A stretch of DNA of 48,801 nt, taken from contig JAHHRY010000009.1 in assembly GCA_020025535.1 (NCBI GenBank), forward strand, positions 1-48,801, given 5' to 3'. Made by a program: the position numbers and the translations under genes. A model generated the notes under the pieces. It ran no database searches, was not told where the DNA came from, and worked only from the letters and a program-made list of their open reading frames with translations. Below, one piece after another: positions 7,762 through 14,835 of the stretch. Within the stretch, counting starts at the first letter, position 1. Each line of letters starts with the position of its first letter. The stretch comes from Oscillospiraceae bacterium (GTDB taxonomy: Bacteria; Bacillota; Clostridia; Oscillospirales; Oscillospiraceae).

Positions 7762-8046
7762 TCACATCGCCTCCTGCAATCTAAGTATCAAGGTCTCGAT
7801 TTCACGGCACTCTTTTTTGATTTCCGGTGCGTATGGAACGCAGGCTGAAAACGCTTTATGGAGGTTATAAAGCCCCTCCAACAGCTGCCAGAATTCATTC
7901 TTCGGTTGCACTTTTGGCTGCCTTCCGGAACAAAGCTGGCGAATAAATTCAGCTTGAGATAAGCCGCAAAGGGAAGCATCGGTTTCTAATTTTCGGTTTT
8001 CTTCTTCTGTCAGCCACAAGGAAAGGCACACTTTATCTTTTGGCAT
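7762..8046 (-). CDS. mobC: MobC-type relaxosome accessory protein
   Basis: This is a 94-residue protein of the MobC family. An N-terminal ribbon-helix-helix (VCLSLWLTEEENRKLETDA, then LSQAEFIRQLC) is followed by a helical tail. MobC proteins bind near oriT and help the relaxase open the duplex. Its position directly upstream of the relaxase, with the putative oriT just upstream of its own start, is the standard arrangement. Confidence 0.8.
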   Translation of the reverse strand: MPKDKVCLSLWLTEEENRKLETDASLCGLSQAEFIRQLCSGRQPKVQPKNEFWQLLEGLYNLHKAFSACVPYAPEIKKECREIETLILRLQEAM

Positions 8047-8109
8047 TTTATCATCTCCTATCTAAAACTTTCGTATTTGCAAGGTCATAGGGCGGCACGC
8101 CCTGAGAGA

Positions 8110-8158
8110 AGTCCGCATTCCTGTGTGGTGCGGACTTGGATTTTGGGTATCAAAATCC
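8110..8158. other. putative oriT
   Basis: Two perfect inverted repeats follow each other upstream of mobC: AGTCCGCA/TGCGGACT (8110-8117 and 8129-8136, loop 11 nt) and GGATTTTG/CAAAATCC (8138-8145 and 8151-8158, loop 5 nt). Paired dyads next to mobC-relaxase genes are the usual look of an origin of transfer. The nick site is not defined. Confidence 0.5.
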
Positions 8159-8210
8159 GATGCTCGCTATACCTGAGGACACGGCATCTCAGCATATTCT
8201 GAACCTTCTC

Positions 8211-8286
8211 CGTGACGGCCCGTGTCGATGGTGACGGTGTTTTTGACATCGCCACCAGTCCCTAAAACATCGACACGACCGTCACG
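8211..8286. repeat. large compound dyad at the 3' end of the RepA-like gene
   Basis: CGTGACGG and CGTGTCGATG (8211-8218, 8221-8230) pair with CATCGACACG and CCGTCACG (8268-8277, 8279-8286), giving about 18 paired bases around a 37-nt loop. It may be a replication or single-strand initiation structure. The same DNA also keeps an open frame that could have been the C-terminal tail of the neighbouring gene. Confidence 0.6.
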
Positions 8287-9436
8287 CATCGTCACGCTGC
8301 TCACAGGTCAAGGTGACCCTGCGCCCATCGTGACAGCGCTTGTTCTCATAGCGGATGCCGTATTCATGATACAAGCGCCCTGCGTTGACATTCAGTTTCA
8401 GCGTCAAAGCATTCGCCTTCATATCGACATCCAGCAGTTCCACCAAATCGGTGGGACTGCCTGACCACTCGTTACCAGCCGAAGAAAGAACCTGTGCCAG
8501 CTTTTCTAAGATTGGCTCCGGCGGTTTCTTCCAAAGCCCGGATTCTACACTTTCCAGATTCCAGATCAAGCGCTCGGTATCCCAAATGAGATTGAGTCGC
8601 TGATCCTGCTGATCTCTGCCAGTGATTTCAAGAACAGCTTCGTTGTCGGTGCGCTTCTTTTTACTGAGGACAAAGGCTCCGTCAGCGGCACCCAGCAGGC
8701 CATTGGTGCCGGAGATCATATCAAATTTATCCTCTGCCGTTTGCTTGCGGGTGTGGTGGACAATGAGCATTGTCACCTTGTAGCTGTCCGCCAGATTTTT
8801 TAGCCGTGCTACGATGTCGTAGTCGCTGGAGTAGCTATAATCAGCACTGCCGGTTTCCCGGACACGCTTTAGGGTGTCTATAATAATTAAACCTGTGGTT
8901 GGATGTTCGTCCATAAAGCCTTTGATCTGTTCTTCCAGCCCTGCGCCCAACTGTCGGCTGTTGGTAGCCAGGTACAAATCTTCGGCTTCGTTGTCTCCAA
9001 ACATCTGATATAGTCTTTGTTGCAGTCGGGCGTAATCATCTTCCAATGCGAAGTAGAGAACCGGTGATTTTCGGACTGCATATCCCCACAGCGGTATACC
9101 TGTACTGATGTGGTAGGCAAGCTGTGCCATCATAAAGCTCTTGCCGACCTTGGGCGAGCCTACAAAGAGATAGGTGCCACGATTCAGCAGCCCCTCAATA
9201 AGAGGGGCCTGCGCTTCAAACACGGTGTCATACAGCTTTGACATTGTTACGGTTTTAAGATAAGAGGGAGACATCATTCGCTGCATTTCTCTTTCCCATT
9301 CCTCATATTTTTCTTCAAAGCCGTTGATATTTTCAGATTCAGCGGGTATAATGTTGGTGTTACATATTTGAGATGACTGCTCCGTATCTGCGCCAACAGA
9401 TACATAAGGGGCGGTCATTTCTTTTTTATCTATCAT
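8282..9436 (-). CDS. RepA-like AAA ATPase/helicase
   Basis: The 384-residue protein is a RecA/KaiC-fold ATPase of the RepA (plasmid replicative helicase) kind. Walker A is LFVGSPKVGKSFMMAQL (about residue 90), Walker B is GLIIIDTLKRV, and an LIVHHTRK motif and a GxxGLLGAADGAFVL segment follow. I chose the ATG at 9436 because GGAGGAACC precedes it; a longer frame to 9496 lacks a site. The start overlaps the upstream stop as ATGA. It probably unwinds element DNA during rolling-circle or theta replication after excision. The C-terminus looks altered: beyond the TGA at 8282 another frame stays open to 8167 and reads DVLGTGGDVKNTVTIDTG, which suggests a recent frameshift. Confidence 0.82.
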   Translation of the reverse strand: MIDKKEMTAPYVSVGADTEQSSQICNTNIIPAESENINGFEEKYEEWEREMQRMMSPSYLKTVTMSKLYDTVFEAQAPLIEGLLNRGTYLFVGSPKVGKSFMMAQLAYHISTGIPLWGYAVRKSPVLYFALEDDYARLQQRLYQMFGDNEAEDLYLATNSRQLGAGLEEQIKGFMDEHPTTGLIIIDTLKRVRETGSADYSYSSDYDIVARLKNLADSYKVTMLIVHHTRKQTAEDKFDMISGTNGLLGAADGAFVLSKKKRTDNEAVLEITGRDQQDQRLNLIWDTERLIWNLESVESGLWKKPPEPILEKLAQVLSSAGNEWSGSPTDLVELLDVDMKANALTLKLNVNAGRLYHEYGIRYENKRCHDGRRVTLTCEQRDDA

Positions 9437-9762
9437 TTTGGTTCCTCCTGTTTTGTATTTGTAATTAGGATGACCTGCTCTAAAAGCGCCCTGCATTCTA
9501 AAAGCAGCTCCACGGCTTCTTCTGGAGTCTGTACGCTATTGAGTGCATCTTTCAGCCGTCGCACTTCCAGACTCAATCGGTCACTTTCAAATTTTCCTAC
9601 ACGAATTTCAATGCGTTGCTCTAACATCGAGCGGATTATAAATTCCACCTTGGATAGTCCTGTGAGTTTAATTCGTTCCTCCATTTGACGGTATTCTTCC
9701 GGAGATAAATTAAAAGTCACAGCTTTGCTGCGTGTGCGGTTGTGGTCTTGGTAGCCCATCAT
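9433..9762 (-). CDS. RHH/MobC-like DNA-binding protein
   Basis: The 109-residue protein begins with AVTFNLSPEEYRQMEERI and LSKVEFIIRSMLEQ, a ribbon-helix-helix, and ends in a helical region with VRRLKDALNS. It resembles the small MobC-like proteins that precede RepA-type ATPases on clostridial elements. It may be an auxiliary relaxosome factor or a copy-control repressor. It overlaps both neighbours by 4 bp (ATGA at each end), so int, this gene and the RepA-like gene form one translationally coupled block. Confidence 0.7.
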   Translation of the reverse strand: MMGYQDHNRTRSKAVTFNLSPEEYRQMEERIKLTGLSKVEFIIRSMLEQRIEIRVGKFESDRLSLEVRRLKDALNSVQTPEEAVELLLECRALLEQVILITNTKQEEPK

Positions 9763-10835
9763 ACTCCCTCCGTTTCCTGCATGTCGTTGTAAAACTGATT
9801 CAAACGCTCAGCCAGTCGCTCCTGCTTATCCGGATACAGGTGAGAGTAGGTGTTCAATGTTGTCTCGATATTTTCGTGTCCCAAGCGCTCTGCGATTTCC
9901 TTGGGCGAAAATCCCATCTCAATCAACAGACTGGCATGAGAATGCCTGAGGTCATGGATTCTGATTTTCTTAACGCCACTGAGTTTCACTCCACGCTCCA
10001 TTTCTCGTTCCAGAAAGTTTTTCGTTACGGGAATCAATCGACTGCTGGGAGTAGGATCATAAAGACTTTCCCTGTAATCCAGAATGTCCTCTGCCAAGAA
10101 TTGGGGCATATTTACTTTGCGGTTGCTCTTGGGTGTTTTGGGAGAGGTAATCACATCCTTTCCCTTAAGCCGTTGATAGGACTTATTGATGGTAATTACC
10201 TTTTTCTCTAAGTCCACATCAGCAAAGGTCAGAGCCATCAGTTCCCCAATGCGGATGCCTGTCCAGAAAAGGATCTCAAATGCCAGCCAAGAGATTCTCT
10301 TGTCCATAATGCAGTCGTGGAACTTTTCAAATTCATCCCGGGTCCAGATTTGCATTTCATCAGCCTTGTTTTTACCCATGCTTCCGGCTTTGTGGCAGGG
10401 ATTCTCTTTCAACCCATAGTAACGAACAGCATAGTTAAAAATGGTGCTAAGTTGGTTGTTGATGCTTCGAAGATAGGTTTGGGAATAGCCTTTTGCCATG
10501 AGATTTGTCTGCCATTCTCGAATATTCGCAACGGTGATTTCGTCCATACGTCTTGCACCGAATACCGGCAGTAGCTTATCCTTAATCACATATTCCTTGT
10601 TGATCATGGTGTGCAGCTTCAATCTGGGAGTCATATCCTTCAGATAGATGTCTACAAAAGTACTGAACAGCATATTGCAGCTCTGGCTCTGCTTGAGCAG
10701 AAACTCACGGTACCATTCCTCAGCTTCACGTTTGGTCTTAAAGCCACGTTTGCAGCTTTTCTTCACTTCCCCTTCTAATGTTTTATAGCGGTACTGGATG
10801 TACCAGGAGCCTGTCTTGTCTTTGTATGCTTTCAT
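9759..10835 (-). CDS. int: tyrosine integrase
   Basis: The 358-residue recombinase has an N-terminal arm-binding domain (SWYIQYRYKTLEGEVKKSC), a SAM-like core-binding domain (about 55-145), and a catalytic domain. The catalytic set is visible: Arg195 (GIRIGEL), Lys233 region (SPKTPKSNRK), His294 and Arg297 (HDLRHSH), His320 (LGHENI) and Tyr330 (NTYSHL). I place the start at the ATG at 10835, which overlaps the xis stop as TAATG and has AGGAGG ten bases upstream; an earlier GTG at 10844 is too close to that site. It should integrate the element at the 12-bp guaA core. The 19-bp repeats near the element ends are its probable arm sites. Confidence 0.93.
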   Translation of the reverse strand: MKAYKDKTGSWYIQYRYKTLEGEVKKSCKRGFKTKREAEEWYREFLLKQSQSCNMLFSTFVDIYLKDMTPRLKLHTMINKEYVIKDKLLPVFGARRMDEITVANIREWQTNLMAKGYSQTYLRSINNQLSTIFNYAVRYYGLKENPCHKAGSMGKNKADEMQIWTRDEFEKFHDCIMDKRISWLAFEILFWTGIRIGELMALTFADVDLEKKVITINKSYQRLKGKDVITSPKTPKSNRKVNMPQFLAEDILDYRESLYDPTPSSRLIPVTKNFLEREMERGVKLSGVKKIRIHDLRHSHASLLIEMGFSPKEIAERLGHENIETTLNTYSHLYPDKQERLAERLNQFYNDMQETEGV

Positions 10836-11029
10836 TAGGCACACACCTCCTCTCGCAATCCGTAACAGCGCTCCTCCAGATACTTGCGGGGAACCCTGCC
10901 AGAAAACACAAGATATCCTTGCTGTTCCAGTTCCTCATTCAGTTTGTGAATGATCTTGTAAGCGTGGCCCTTAGAAATCTTCAGCATCTCTGCTAACTCA
11001 GGGGCCGTAATAAAGCTTTGTTCTTTCAT
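10835..11029 (-). CDS. xis: excisionase-type winged-helix protein
   Basis: The 64-residue basic protein contains an HTH (FITAPELAEMLKISKGHAYKII) typical of small Xis/MerR-like directionality factors. GGAGG lies seven bases before the ATG. It is the first gene of the leftward operon and its stop overlaps the integrase start, so the pair is made together. It should bend att-arm DNA and favour excision. Its promoter is covered by the three operator-like sites described nearby, so excision is likely to be switched on when the adjacent repressor is removed. Confidence 0.75.
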   Translation of the reverse strand: MKEQSFITAPELAEMLKISKGHAYKIIHKLNEELEQQGYLVFSGRVPRKYLEERCYGLREEVCA

Positions 11030-11051
11030 TTTTAATCCTCCTTTTCAATTT

Positions 11052-11144
11052 GTAGTGCTTTCGCTACATTCATTATAATGTAGTGAGGTCGCTATGTCAA
11101 GCGATTTTCTCGATTATCTCAAATTTTTGTAGCTTTCTCGCTCT
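11052..11144. promoter_or_regulatory. three repressor-operator-like sites
   Basis: Three 16-bp sites share GTAG at one end and TCGCT at the other: GTAGTGCTTTCGCTAC (11052-11067), GTAGTGAGGTCGCTAT (11080-11095) and GTAGCTTTCTCGCTCT (11129-11144). Each is an imperfect inverted repeat. They lie over the start, the spacer of the xis promoter, and the probable -35 of the repressor gene. They are good candidates for binding the XRE repressor encoded at 11191. Confidence 0.65.
11072..11100 (-). promoter_or_regulatory. consensus promoter of the xis-int operon
   Basis: On the minus strand TTGACA (11095-11100) and TATAAT (11072-11077) are both perfect and 17 bp apart. One operator-like site fills the spacer and another lies just downstream, so a strong promoter is held by a repressor. 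Confidence 0.8.
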
Positions 11145-11190
11145 GTATGTGATACACTAAACATACGCAAATAGAAAAAGGAGGATTGTC

Positions 11191-11802
11191 ATGCTCACAA
11201 TCGCAGATCGAATCAAATACTTTCGCAAGCGGCGTGGATTTACTCAGGCACAGCTTGCTGAGCTAACCGGAATTCATCCGGTATCTATTCGTAAATACGA
11301 AACGAACAAAATGCAGCCTCAGTCTGCACAAATTGAAAAGATAGCAGAAGCTCTGCGTGTCAGCGCCGGTGCAATCAGTGGGTCGAATTCGGAGCTGATT
11401 CATTTGGAGACTGTCGGTGATCTGATGGGATTGCTGATGGTGTGGCACAAGTCTGGAATCCTTACAATCCAAGGGGAACGGGGAGCGGATCGTCGGCTGG
11501 ATGCTGCAACGGTGCGTCTTGTACCCAATCCAATCTTTGAAAAATACTTGACTCTATCTTGTGAGAATGCCAAAAAAGAAGAGACCATCCAGTTGGATAG
11601 TCTCAAAATTGCTTTGCAGGATTCTGCTATTTTGAATGATTTGCTCCGCTGGGAGAGCCTCTACAACGGCTATGGCCTGATGTGTGCAAAATATGGAGAT
11701 ACATCCGAAGAGCAGGTCAGAGCTTCTTTAGATGAGCTGAGAGAGGGTCTGGACCTCATCGAGATGGAATTGCAGGGTTCTATAGAGACACTTCGCACTT
11801 AA
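11191..11802 (+). CDS. XRE-family repressor of the element
   Basis: The 203-residue protein starts with a classic HTH_3 domain (residues 4-58: DRIKYFRKRRGFTQAQLAEL, then HPVSIRKYETNKMQP). The remaining 140 residues form a helical C-terminal region of unknown fold, possibly for dimerisation or signal sensing. AAGGAGG precedes the ATG. It is divergent from xis-int, with the three operator-like sites between, as in lysogeny-type switches. The third site overlaps a TTGTAG/GATACA promoter (18-bp spacer) for this gene, which implies autoregulation. The C-terminus has no LexA-like Ser/Lys protease motif, so the inducing signal is not the SOS self-cleavage route. Confidence 0.85.
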   Translation: MLTIADRIKYFRKRRGFTQAQLAELTGIHPVSIRKYETNKMQPQSAQIEKIAEALRVSAGAISGSNSELIHLETVGDLMGLLMVWHKSGILTIQGERGADRRLDAATVRLVPNPIFEKYLTLSCENAKKEETIQLDSLKIALQDSAILNDLLRWESLYNGYGLMCAKYGDTSEEQVRASLDELREGLDLIEMELQGSIETLRT

Positions 11803-11821
11803 TGTTGAACAGGTGGCCATA

Positions 11822-12481
11822 ATGGATGTGCAATATCTAATAAAGTTCGTATCCCAAAAAAGTTATGCTGATGACTTGTGCAATGGCGATTTATTCATGC
11901 ACTCTGCTGAATACTACCATCAGTTTGAAGATCAAGGACAAGGCGACAAAGGAGAGGCATCTATCTTTCCGGGGGTCTGTATATACCAAGGTGGTAAATG
12001 TCCTATTTACTGCATGAGCGCTGTTTATGCAGACGACATCATGAACAACCGGATTTCTATCATTAAAAAGATGATTACTGATTTTCATTGTGAAAATGGA
12101 TATGCAGTCGTGATTGATTATGCTTTGTTCCAGGAGAAAATCAAATTATTAGATACGCATGGTGCTGAACACTACGAGGATCTTATCATATATGGCACTC
12201 CATCATTTAATCTATCCACAGAATGGTTTCATAGCCGCTGTCTGAACAATCTTTTTGTAAAACGTACATATTTTAAATATCAAAAAGAATACCGGATTGT
12301 TGTGTTAGATCCACTGCCTCCTCGAATCGAAAAAGGTCCTCTTGATGGTATGGTGGTAGATTTCGTTTATTATGACACCTCCAGAACCTATCACATTCCT
12401 GGAGGCATTCACGATTGTTCTACCGTATATGCCATTGCAGATTTACCAAACGATGCAGATTATTGGTACATCCCTTTGTAA
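11822..12481 (+). CDS. DUF2971-like protein, co-transcribed with the repressor
   Basis: The 219-residue protein starts at the ATG at 11822, five bases after AGGTGG. The opening (LIKFVSQKSYADDLCNGDLFMHSAEYY) resembles the region where DUF2971 proteins place their substrate loop, and KYQKEYRIVVLDPL matches the family's E-x-E-Y-R motif. The central Gly-Phe-Cys signature is not obvious, so this is a divergent member at best. It follows the repressor stop by 19 bases and is probably in the same transcript, which would keep it expressed in the integrated state. Such a position suits a cargo or abortive-infection function. It is the gene nearest to attR. Confidence 0.6.
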   Translation: MDVQYLIKFVSQKSYADDLCNGDLFMHSAEYYHQFEDQGQGDKGEASIFPGVCIYQGGKCPIYCMSAVYADDIMNNRISIIKKMITDFHCENGYAVVIDYALFQEKIKLLDTHGAEHYEDLIIYGTPSFNLSTEWFHSRCLNNLFVKRTYFKYQKEYRIVVLDPLPPRIEKGPLDGMVVDFVYYDTSRTYHIPGGIHDCSTVYAIADLPNDADYWYIPL

Positions 12482-12540
12482 TTTTGCGACCTTATTAATT
12501 ATATAATTGAAGTATGCTTATTGCCTTGATAGCAGGCAAA

Positions 12541-12559
12541 TGTACTCAAAATGTACTCA
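12541..12559. repeat. integrase arm-type repeat, right copy
   Basis: This is the exact second copy of the 19-mer TGTACTCAAAATGTACTCA found at 1226-1244, in the same orientation and 70 bp inside attR. Confidence 0.65.
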
Positions 12560-12571
12560 CCGAGAAAAAAG

Positions 12572-12614
12572 AAAAACCCGAAAACCATTGCGCTGCAACG
12601 GTTTTCGGGTTTTT
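12572..12614. terminator. element-supplied terminator for guaA
   Basis: Perfect 15-bp arms (12572-12586 and 12600-12614) start with five A and end with five T, so it works in both directions. It lies 15 bp beyond the guaA stop and replaces the native terminator that integration moved away. It can also end the rightward repressor transcript. Confidence 0.8.
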
Positions 12615-12629
12615 CGTTAGGTCAGAAAT

Positions 12630-12641
12630 TTATTCCCACTC
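12630..12641. mobile_element. attR: right end of element within guaA
   Basis: This is the second copy of the core TTATTCCCACTC. It encodes, on the minus strand, the last residues EWE and the TAA of guaA. Confidence 0.85.
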
Positions 12642-13613
12642 GATGGTGCCGATGGGCTTCGGGGTCAGATCCAGCAGAACACGGTTGATGCCGGGAACCT
12701 CAGAGGTGATCCGATCCGTAATATGATGCAGCAGAGGGTAAGGAATCTCCTCAATGGTAGCTGTCATTGCATCCTTGGTGTTCACAGCACGGATGATTGC
12801 AGGCCAGCCTTCATAACGCTTGCCGTCCTTCACGCCGACACTCTTCATATCGGGCACTGCAATGAAGTACTGCCAGACCTTTTCTGCCAGACCGCTCTTA
12901 TCGAACTCTTCCCGCAGAATTGCGTCTGCTTCCCGCAGAGCGTGCAGGCGGTCACGGGTAATCGCACCCAGGCAGCGGACGCCCAGACCGGGGCCGGGGA
13001 ACGGCTGACGATATACCATGCCATGCGGCAGGCCCAGTGCTTCACCGACTACACGGACTTCATCCTTATACAGCAGGCGAACAGGTTCTACCAGCTGGAA
13101 ATCAATATCCTCAGGCAGACCGCCCACATTGTGATGAGCCTTCACTCCGTCGGATTCCAGAATATCGGGATAGATGGTACCCTGAGCCAGGAAGGAAATG
13201 CCTTCCAGCTTTGCAGATTCCTCATCGAAAACGCGGATAAATTCATTGCCGATGATCTTACGTTTCTTCTCAGGTTCGCTGACACCTTCCAGCAGGCCCA
13301 AGAAGCGATCGGTTGCATCTACATAGATCAGGTTGGCATCCAGCTGCTTGCCAAACACCTCAATAACCTGCTCGCTCTCGCCCTTTCGCATCAGGCCATG
13401 GTTTACATGCACGCAAACCAGCTGTTTGCCGATTGCCTTGATGAGAAGTGCTGCCACAACGGAAGAATCTACACCACCGGACAAAGCCAGCAGAACTTTT
13501 TTATCGCCTACCTGCTGCCGCACTGCAGCGATCTGCTCGGCAATAAATTTCTCTGCCAGTTCAGGGGTGGCAATACGCTCCATCGTTTCGGGACGAAGAT
13601 TGTTGCTCATATT
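12630..13613 (-). CDS. guaA: GMP synthase ATP-pyrophosphatase subunit (no glutaminase domain)
   Basis: The 327-residue protein converts XMP to GMP using ATP and ammonia. The PP-loop SGGVDSS is at residues 44-50. The central HVNHGLMRKGE, the AQGTIYPDILES segment, the QPFPGPGLGVRC block and the C-terminal dimerisation part ending TPKPIGTIEWE are all standard. The usual N-terminal class I glutaminase domain of about 190 residues is missing. The ATG at 13613 follows GGAGGG at good spacing; an in-frame extension to 13775 has no glutaminase motifs. So this is a two-subunit type, as in archaea. No partner is in the window. The mobile element sits in the last codons without changing the protein. Confidence 0.93.
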   Translation of the reverse strand, partial: NMSNNLRPETMERIATPELAEKFIAEQIAAVRQQVGDKKVLLALSGGVDSSVVAALLIKAIGKQLVCVHVNHGLMRKGESEQVIEVFGKQLDANLIYVDATDRFLGLLEGVSEPEKKRKIIGNEFIRVFDEESAKLEGISFLAQGTIYPDILESDGVKAHHNVGGLPEDIDFQLVEPVRLLYKDEVRVVGEALGLPHGMVYRQPFPGPGLGVRCLGAITRDRLHALREADAILREEFDKSGLAEKVWQYFIAVPDMKSVGVKDGKRYEGWPAIIRAVNTKDAMTATIEEIPYPLLHHITDRITSEVPGINRVLLDLTPKPIGTIEWE

Positions 13614-13647
13614 GGTACCCTCCAAAAGTATTAAAATGACAATCTTC

Positions 13648-13676
13648 ATTATACATATTGGAATATTTACTTTCAA
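13648..13676 (-). promoter_or_regulatory. guaA promoter
   Basis: On the minus strand TTGAAA (13671-13676) and TATAAT (13648-13653) are 17 bp apart, 35 bp upstream of the guaA start. Confidence 0.6.
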
Positions 13677-13760
13677 TAGGTAATAATAAGAAAATGTCGA
13701 TTTTTTCTGACGGTCAGAATTTACACATTCAACAAAGGATCGGAACTCATTCTTTCCAAA

Positions 13761-13804
13761 AGCAAAGCAGCCCATACCACGACGGTATGGGCTGCCCGTT
13801 TGCT
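13761..13804. terminator. terminator ending the phage head cluster
   Basis: A 12-bp perfect stem (13767-13778 with 13784-13795, 5-nt loop) is extended by AGCAAA/TTTGCT. It touches the stop codon of the last phage gene and separates the cluster from guaA. Confidence 0.65.
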
Positions 13805-14168
13805 ATTGCGGAACGGCATTGTTCCTGTCGGCTTCACGGAAGGTGAAAGTATATGCCAGATAATTCTCTCTGGCATCCTGCGTGGAAGTCAGTTCCGTGA
13901 TATATCCCCACATATCTCCCCAATGGGGATGATGCAGGGTTCCGCAGCTGCCTTCCTTGTACAGGGTTTTCAGAGAAAAGAATTTAGCACTGGCATCCGG
14001 CCCCGTGAAAACGCCGCTGCCGGTCACAGTACACTTGTCCGGTCCCATTCCCTTAAATACCTTGAGCCCGGCACTGTCATATCCGTAGATGGGTTCCTTC
14101 TTATGCCGGATCGTGAACTCCGACGGATTGACCGGCCAGACAAAGCTTTTAAACGAAATTTTATCCAC
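13803..14168 (-). CDS. phage tail/baseplate-associated protein
   Basis: The 121-residue protein opens with SFVWPVNPSEFTI, a start seen in N-terminal domains of phage DNA-circulation/baseplate proteins, and continues with GSGVFTGPDASAKFFSLKTL and a GTLHHPHWGDMWGYIT strand. It is likely a tail-tip or baseplate-associated piece, but the exact role is not certain. It is the last gene of the nine-gene cluster, overlaps the previous gene by 8 bp and is followed at once by a terminator. Nothing that should follow in a full phage (tail tube, tape measure, hub) is present. Confidence 0.55.
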   Translation of the reverse strand: MDKISFKSFVWPVNPSEFTIRHKKEPIYGYDSAGLKVFKGMGPDKCTVTGSGVFTGPDASAKFFSLKTLYKEGSCGTLHHPHWGDMWGYITELTSTQDARENYLAYTFTFREADRNNAVPQ

Positions 14169-14835
14169 CTGTCATTTCCCTTTCCTTCCACGTTCGCGCC
14201 ACCCGCACCTGACGAACACCCGCACTGGTTTCCTCCCAGAAGGTGTATTCCCACCGGCAGCCACGATACTTGACAGTCGTCCCCGGATAGATCACGCTGA
14301 TGACAAATTCCCCTGTCAGTTCCCGCTTCATGGTGCTGCCGGCAGGAAGCATCTCCTCCACCGTCAGCTTCCAGCAGTTAGAGCCACGGACCACGCGGGT
14401 CACGCCTTCCCCGAGGGCTTCCAAAGGATTCAGAGAGATGATCTGCTTTGCCGTAAACGAAGTCGCGTAAGGCACGCTAAGCTGATTGATTTTCACCGTA
14501 TACGGCAGGCGCTTCACCCATGTCCCCGATACATGCAGACAAAGCAGCCCGTTTTTCTCGCTGTAGCCGCACTCCCCTACACGGGGAACAGCCCCCAGCT
14601 CCGTCAGCACCGCCTTCGCACTCTGGGCTGCCCCTTCACAGGCCACGCCTCCCTGCTCCGTAGGTCCGTAAATATCCACCCCGACCACATAGCATTCCGG
14701 CGTTTCCTTCTGCAGATTGACCGCCGCTGCCGGAGAGGTCAAATGGGGGCTCCATCTGCCGGGATAGCTATGTTCCGCACGCAGACCTTTCGCTCTCAGG
14801 GCCGTCACGACCCGGCTTATACGTTCATCCCCCAT
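14161..14835 (-). CDS. phage head-tail interface or tail-completion protein
   Basis: The 224-residue protein has two parts. Residues 1-110 (ISRVVTALRAKGLRAEHSYP, then a VGVDIYGPTEQGGVACEGA strand region) resemble small phage tail-terminator/completion proteins. The second half is rich in beta strands (LTGEFVISVIYPGTTVKYRG) and may be a tube- or baseplate-like extension. It overlaps the gene before by 19 bp and the one after by 8 bp. Assignment is from position after the head connectors, with only weak motif support. Confidence 0.5.
   Translation of the reverse strand: MGDERISRVVTALRAKGLRAEHSYPGRWSPHLTSPAAAVNLQKETPECYVVGVDIYGPTEQGGVACEGAAQSAKAVLTELGAVPRVGECGYSEKNGLLCLHVSGTWVKRLPYTVKINQLSVPYATSFTAKQIISLNPLEALGEGVTRVVRGSNCWKLTVEEMLPAGSTMKRELTGEFVISVIYPGTTVKYRGCRWEYTFWEETSAGVRQVRVARTWKEREMTGG

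Larger units (their letters stand above)
1112..12641. mobile_element. integrative mobilizable element in the guaA 3' end
   Basis: The element is about 11.5 kb, bounded by the 12-bp direct repeat. From the guaA end it holds a DUF2971-like gene and an XRE repressor (rightward), then leftward xis, int, an RHH protein, a RepA-like ATPase, a putative oriT, mobC, relaxase, tnpV, and the RHH-methyltransferase-HNH cassette, ending in a DUF2971 gene. There are no type IV secretion genes, so it should depend on a helper conjugative element. Insertion keeps guaA intact because the repeat restores its last codons and stop. The 3' end of guaA is a known hotspot for integrative elements in Firmicutes. Confidence 0.85.

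Noticed and set aside
12630..13775. Longer guaA start at 13775
   Set aside because: The extra 54 residues do not resemble glutaminase and the ATG at 13613 has a strong Shine-Dalgarno site.
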